From Konateibacter massiliensis (lineage in GTDB: Bacteria; Bacillota; Clostridia; Lachnospirales; Lachnospiraceae): DNA of 64,000 bases. The position numbers and the translations under genes are program-made. The stretch lies in NCBI RefSeq assembly GCF_900184995.1, contig NZ_LT860099.1, positions 2,046,886-2,110,885 on the forward strand, written 5' to 3'. How positions within the stretch are numbered: the first letter of the stretch is position 1; the number at the start of each line of letters is the position of its first letter. The notes under the pieces are model-generated. The model searched no databases, was not told the origin of the DNA, and saw only the letters and a program-made list of their open reading frames with translations. Positions 63,233 through 64,000 of this stretch are shown here, one piece after another.

Positions 63233-63267
63233 TAAGGGAAGTATCTTTTCAGACACTTCCCCTAAGG
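63233..63267 (-). terminator. Hairpin after the collagen-like gene
   Basis: TTAAGGGAAGT...ACTTCCCCTAA forms a stem with a small bulge, about 28 bp after the stop codon. The T-run is weak. Confidence 0.6.
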
Positions 63268-63294
63268 TTATTTTTAATATAAACTGACTTAAAA

Positions 63295-64000
63295 CTAGCT
63301 TATTGCAACTCCTGCACTTGCATATCCTGTAAGTGTGGCAGCAATGTCAATACCATCTGTAACACTAGCTGAAAATACTAACAATAAGCGTGTACCCGCT
63401 GTAACCGGAATACTAAGACCTGTCGTTATTCCGTCTGCTATATCACCAATAGCAATCAATCCGTTAAAAGCAGGTGCAAGTGTTACTGTAGCTAACGCTA
63501 TCGGTGCAAATACATTATCCGGTGTTGTTGATGAGTATAAGGTTGCTTCTACTGTGACATCTGAGCCAATTAATGATACTCCTAGTGTTGTACTGAAATA
63601 TGCTGCAATAGAAGTAATCACCCCATCCCTTGGCATAGAAAAAGCCATGTTACCGACGGTAGTTGTATCAATCGTTCCTCCTACTAGGCTGATTCCTGTC
63701 ACGCTGCTTCCAAAGCCAAGAACTGAAGTGGTTCCCAGCACTCCGCCCAAAACAGTTGTAACAACAGCCGGCGTTCCTGATGCAAATGGTATGATTGCTC
63801 CGATTCCTGGTTCTCCTGGTTCACCCTGCGGACCTGCCGGACCTGCTGCTCCTTCTGGACCTGCCGGACCTGCTGCTCCTTCTGGACCTGCCGGACCTGC
63901 TTCTCCTGCCGGACCCGCTGGACCCGCTGGACCTGCTTCGCCTGCCGGACCTGCCGGACCTGCTGCTCCTTCTGGACCTGCCGGACCTGCTTCTCCTGCT
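63295..64000 (-). CDS. BclB-like collagen-repeat protein, 3' part
   Basis: The visible 235 residues are the C-terminal part of a protein that runs off the right edge. About 65 residues of Gly-X-Y collagen repeats ([23 protein letters not shown]) are followed by [20 protein letters not shown] and a 150-residue globular domain with [34 protein letters not shown] and [15 protein letters not shown]. This end is characteristic of BclB/exosporium glycoproteins of spore-formers. The repeats use near-identical 9-27-bp units at DNA level, so copy number is likely to vary between strains. The signal or anchoring region lies outside the window. A spore-surface location is inferred. Confidence 0.9.
   Translation of the reverse strand, partial: AGEAGPAGPEGAAGPAGPAGEAGPAGPAGPAGEAGPAGPEGAAGPAGPEGAAGPAGPQGEPGEPGIGAIIPFASGTPAVVTTVLGGVLGTTSVLGFGSSVTGISLVGGTIDTTTVGNMAFSMPRDGVITSIAAYFSTTLGVSLIGSDVTVEATLYSSTTPDNVFAPIALATVTLAPAFNGLIAIGDIADGITTGLSIPVTAGTRLLLVFSASVTDGIDIAATLTGYASAGVAIS

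Noticed and set aside
63826..64000. Tandem repeats that could suggest a CRISPR array
   Set aside because: They are in-frame Gly-X-Y codons without unique spacers, so they are collagen-like coding repeats.

Overview
The window looks like the chromosome of a low-GC, endospore-forming Clostridia bacterium, most likely a pectin-using Lachnospiraceae member of the Roseburia/Lachnospira kind. The signs are the galacturonate pathway, a PL9 pectate lyase with Ig-like repeats, spore-type proteins (LysM-GH18, BclB-like collagen protein), a methyl-accepting chemotaxis protein, a T-box leader and a CIRCE element. Species was not determined. No rRNA, tRNA or CRISPR array was seen.

1-17.1 kb is a pectin/galacturonate region. 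It holds a partial IclR regulator, divergent from a KDPG aldolase fused to a glyoxalase-like domain and KDG kinase; a 1204-residue secreted PL9 pectate lyase; a GH2 beta-galactosidase with a divergent AraC regulator; altronate dehydratase (uxaA) and tagaturonate reductase (uxaB), divergent from a LacI regulator; and uronate isomerase (uxaC). Together these take pectin to galacturonate, tagaturonate, altronate, KDG, KDPG, then pyruvate plus glyceraldehyde-3-phosphate. Related 14-bp palindromes (TGTAAG-like) sit on the uxaB, lacI and pectate lyase promoters, with a weaker match before kdgA.

17.2-34.3 kb is mostly housekeeping: a PlsC acyltransferase, a cell-wall cluster (alpha/beta hydrolase, membrane-anchored Mur ligase, D-Ala-D-Ala ligase), a diguanylate cyclase, a spore LysM-GH18 protein, ilvBN behind a T-box, an AlkD-like repair protein, a three-gene ABC-2 transporter with a LexA-like box, an M23 peptidase, and a TetR-controlled flavodoxin/ferredoxin operon.

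34.3-45.6 kb holds mecA under a CIRCE element, a YolD/Y-family polymerase pair, xpaC-telA, and a condensin-like operon: a duplicated Cys/His-motif protein followed by jetA/mukF-, jetB/mukE- and jetC/mukB-like genes, without a visible jetD nuclease.

45.6-56.1 kb is an AT-rich defence island read on the minus strand: fic, hsdM, hsdS, tyrosine recombinase, a second hsdS, a 1-kb DUF3990-type cassette and hsdR. The cassette appears to have split the 3' end of the second hsdS, and its first gene is itself broken by two frameshifts.

56.5-64 kb holds a polar amino-acid ABC transporter, a LytTR/LiaF-like pair, a chemotaxis receptor and the 3' part of a BclB-like collagen protein that runs off the right edge. 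Several small dispersed repeat families lie between genes. The best-marked has TAACAGTTCAGCC ends; one copy lies between the pectate lyase promoter and its start codon.
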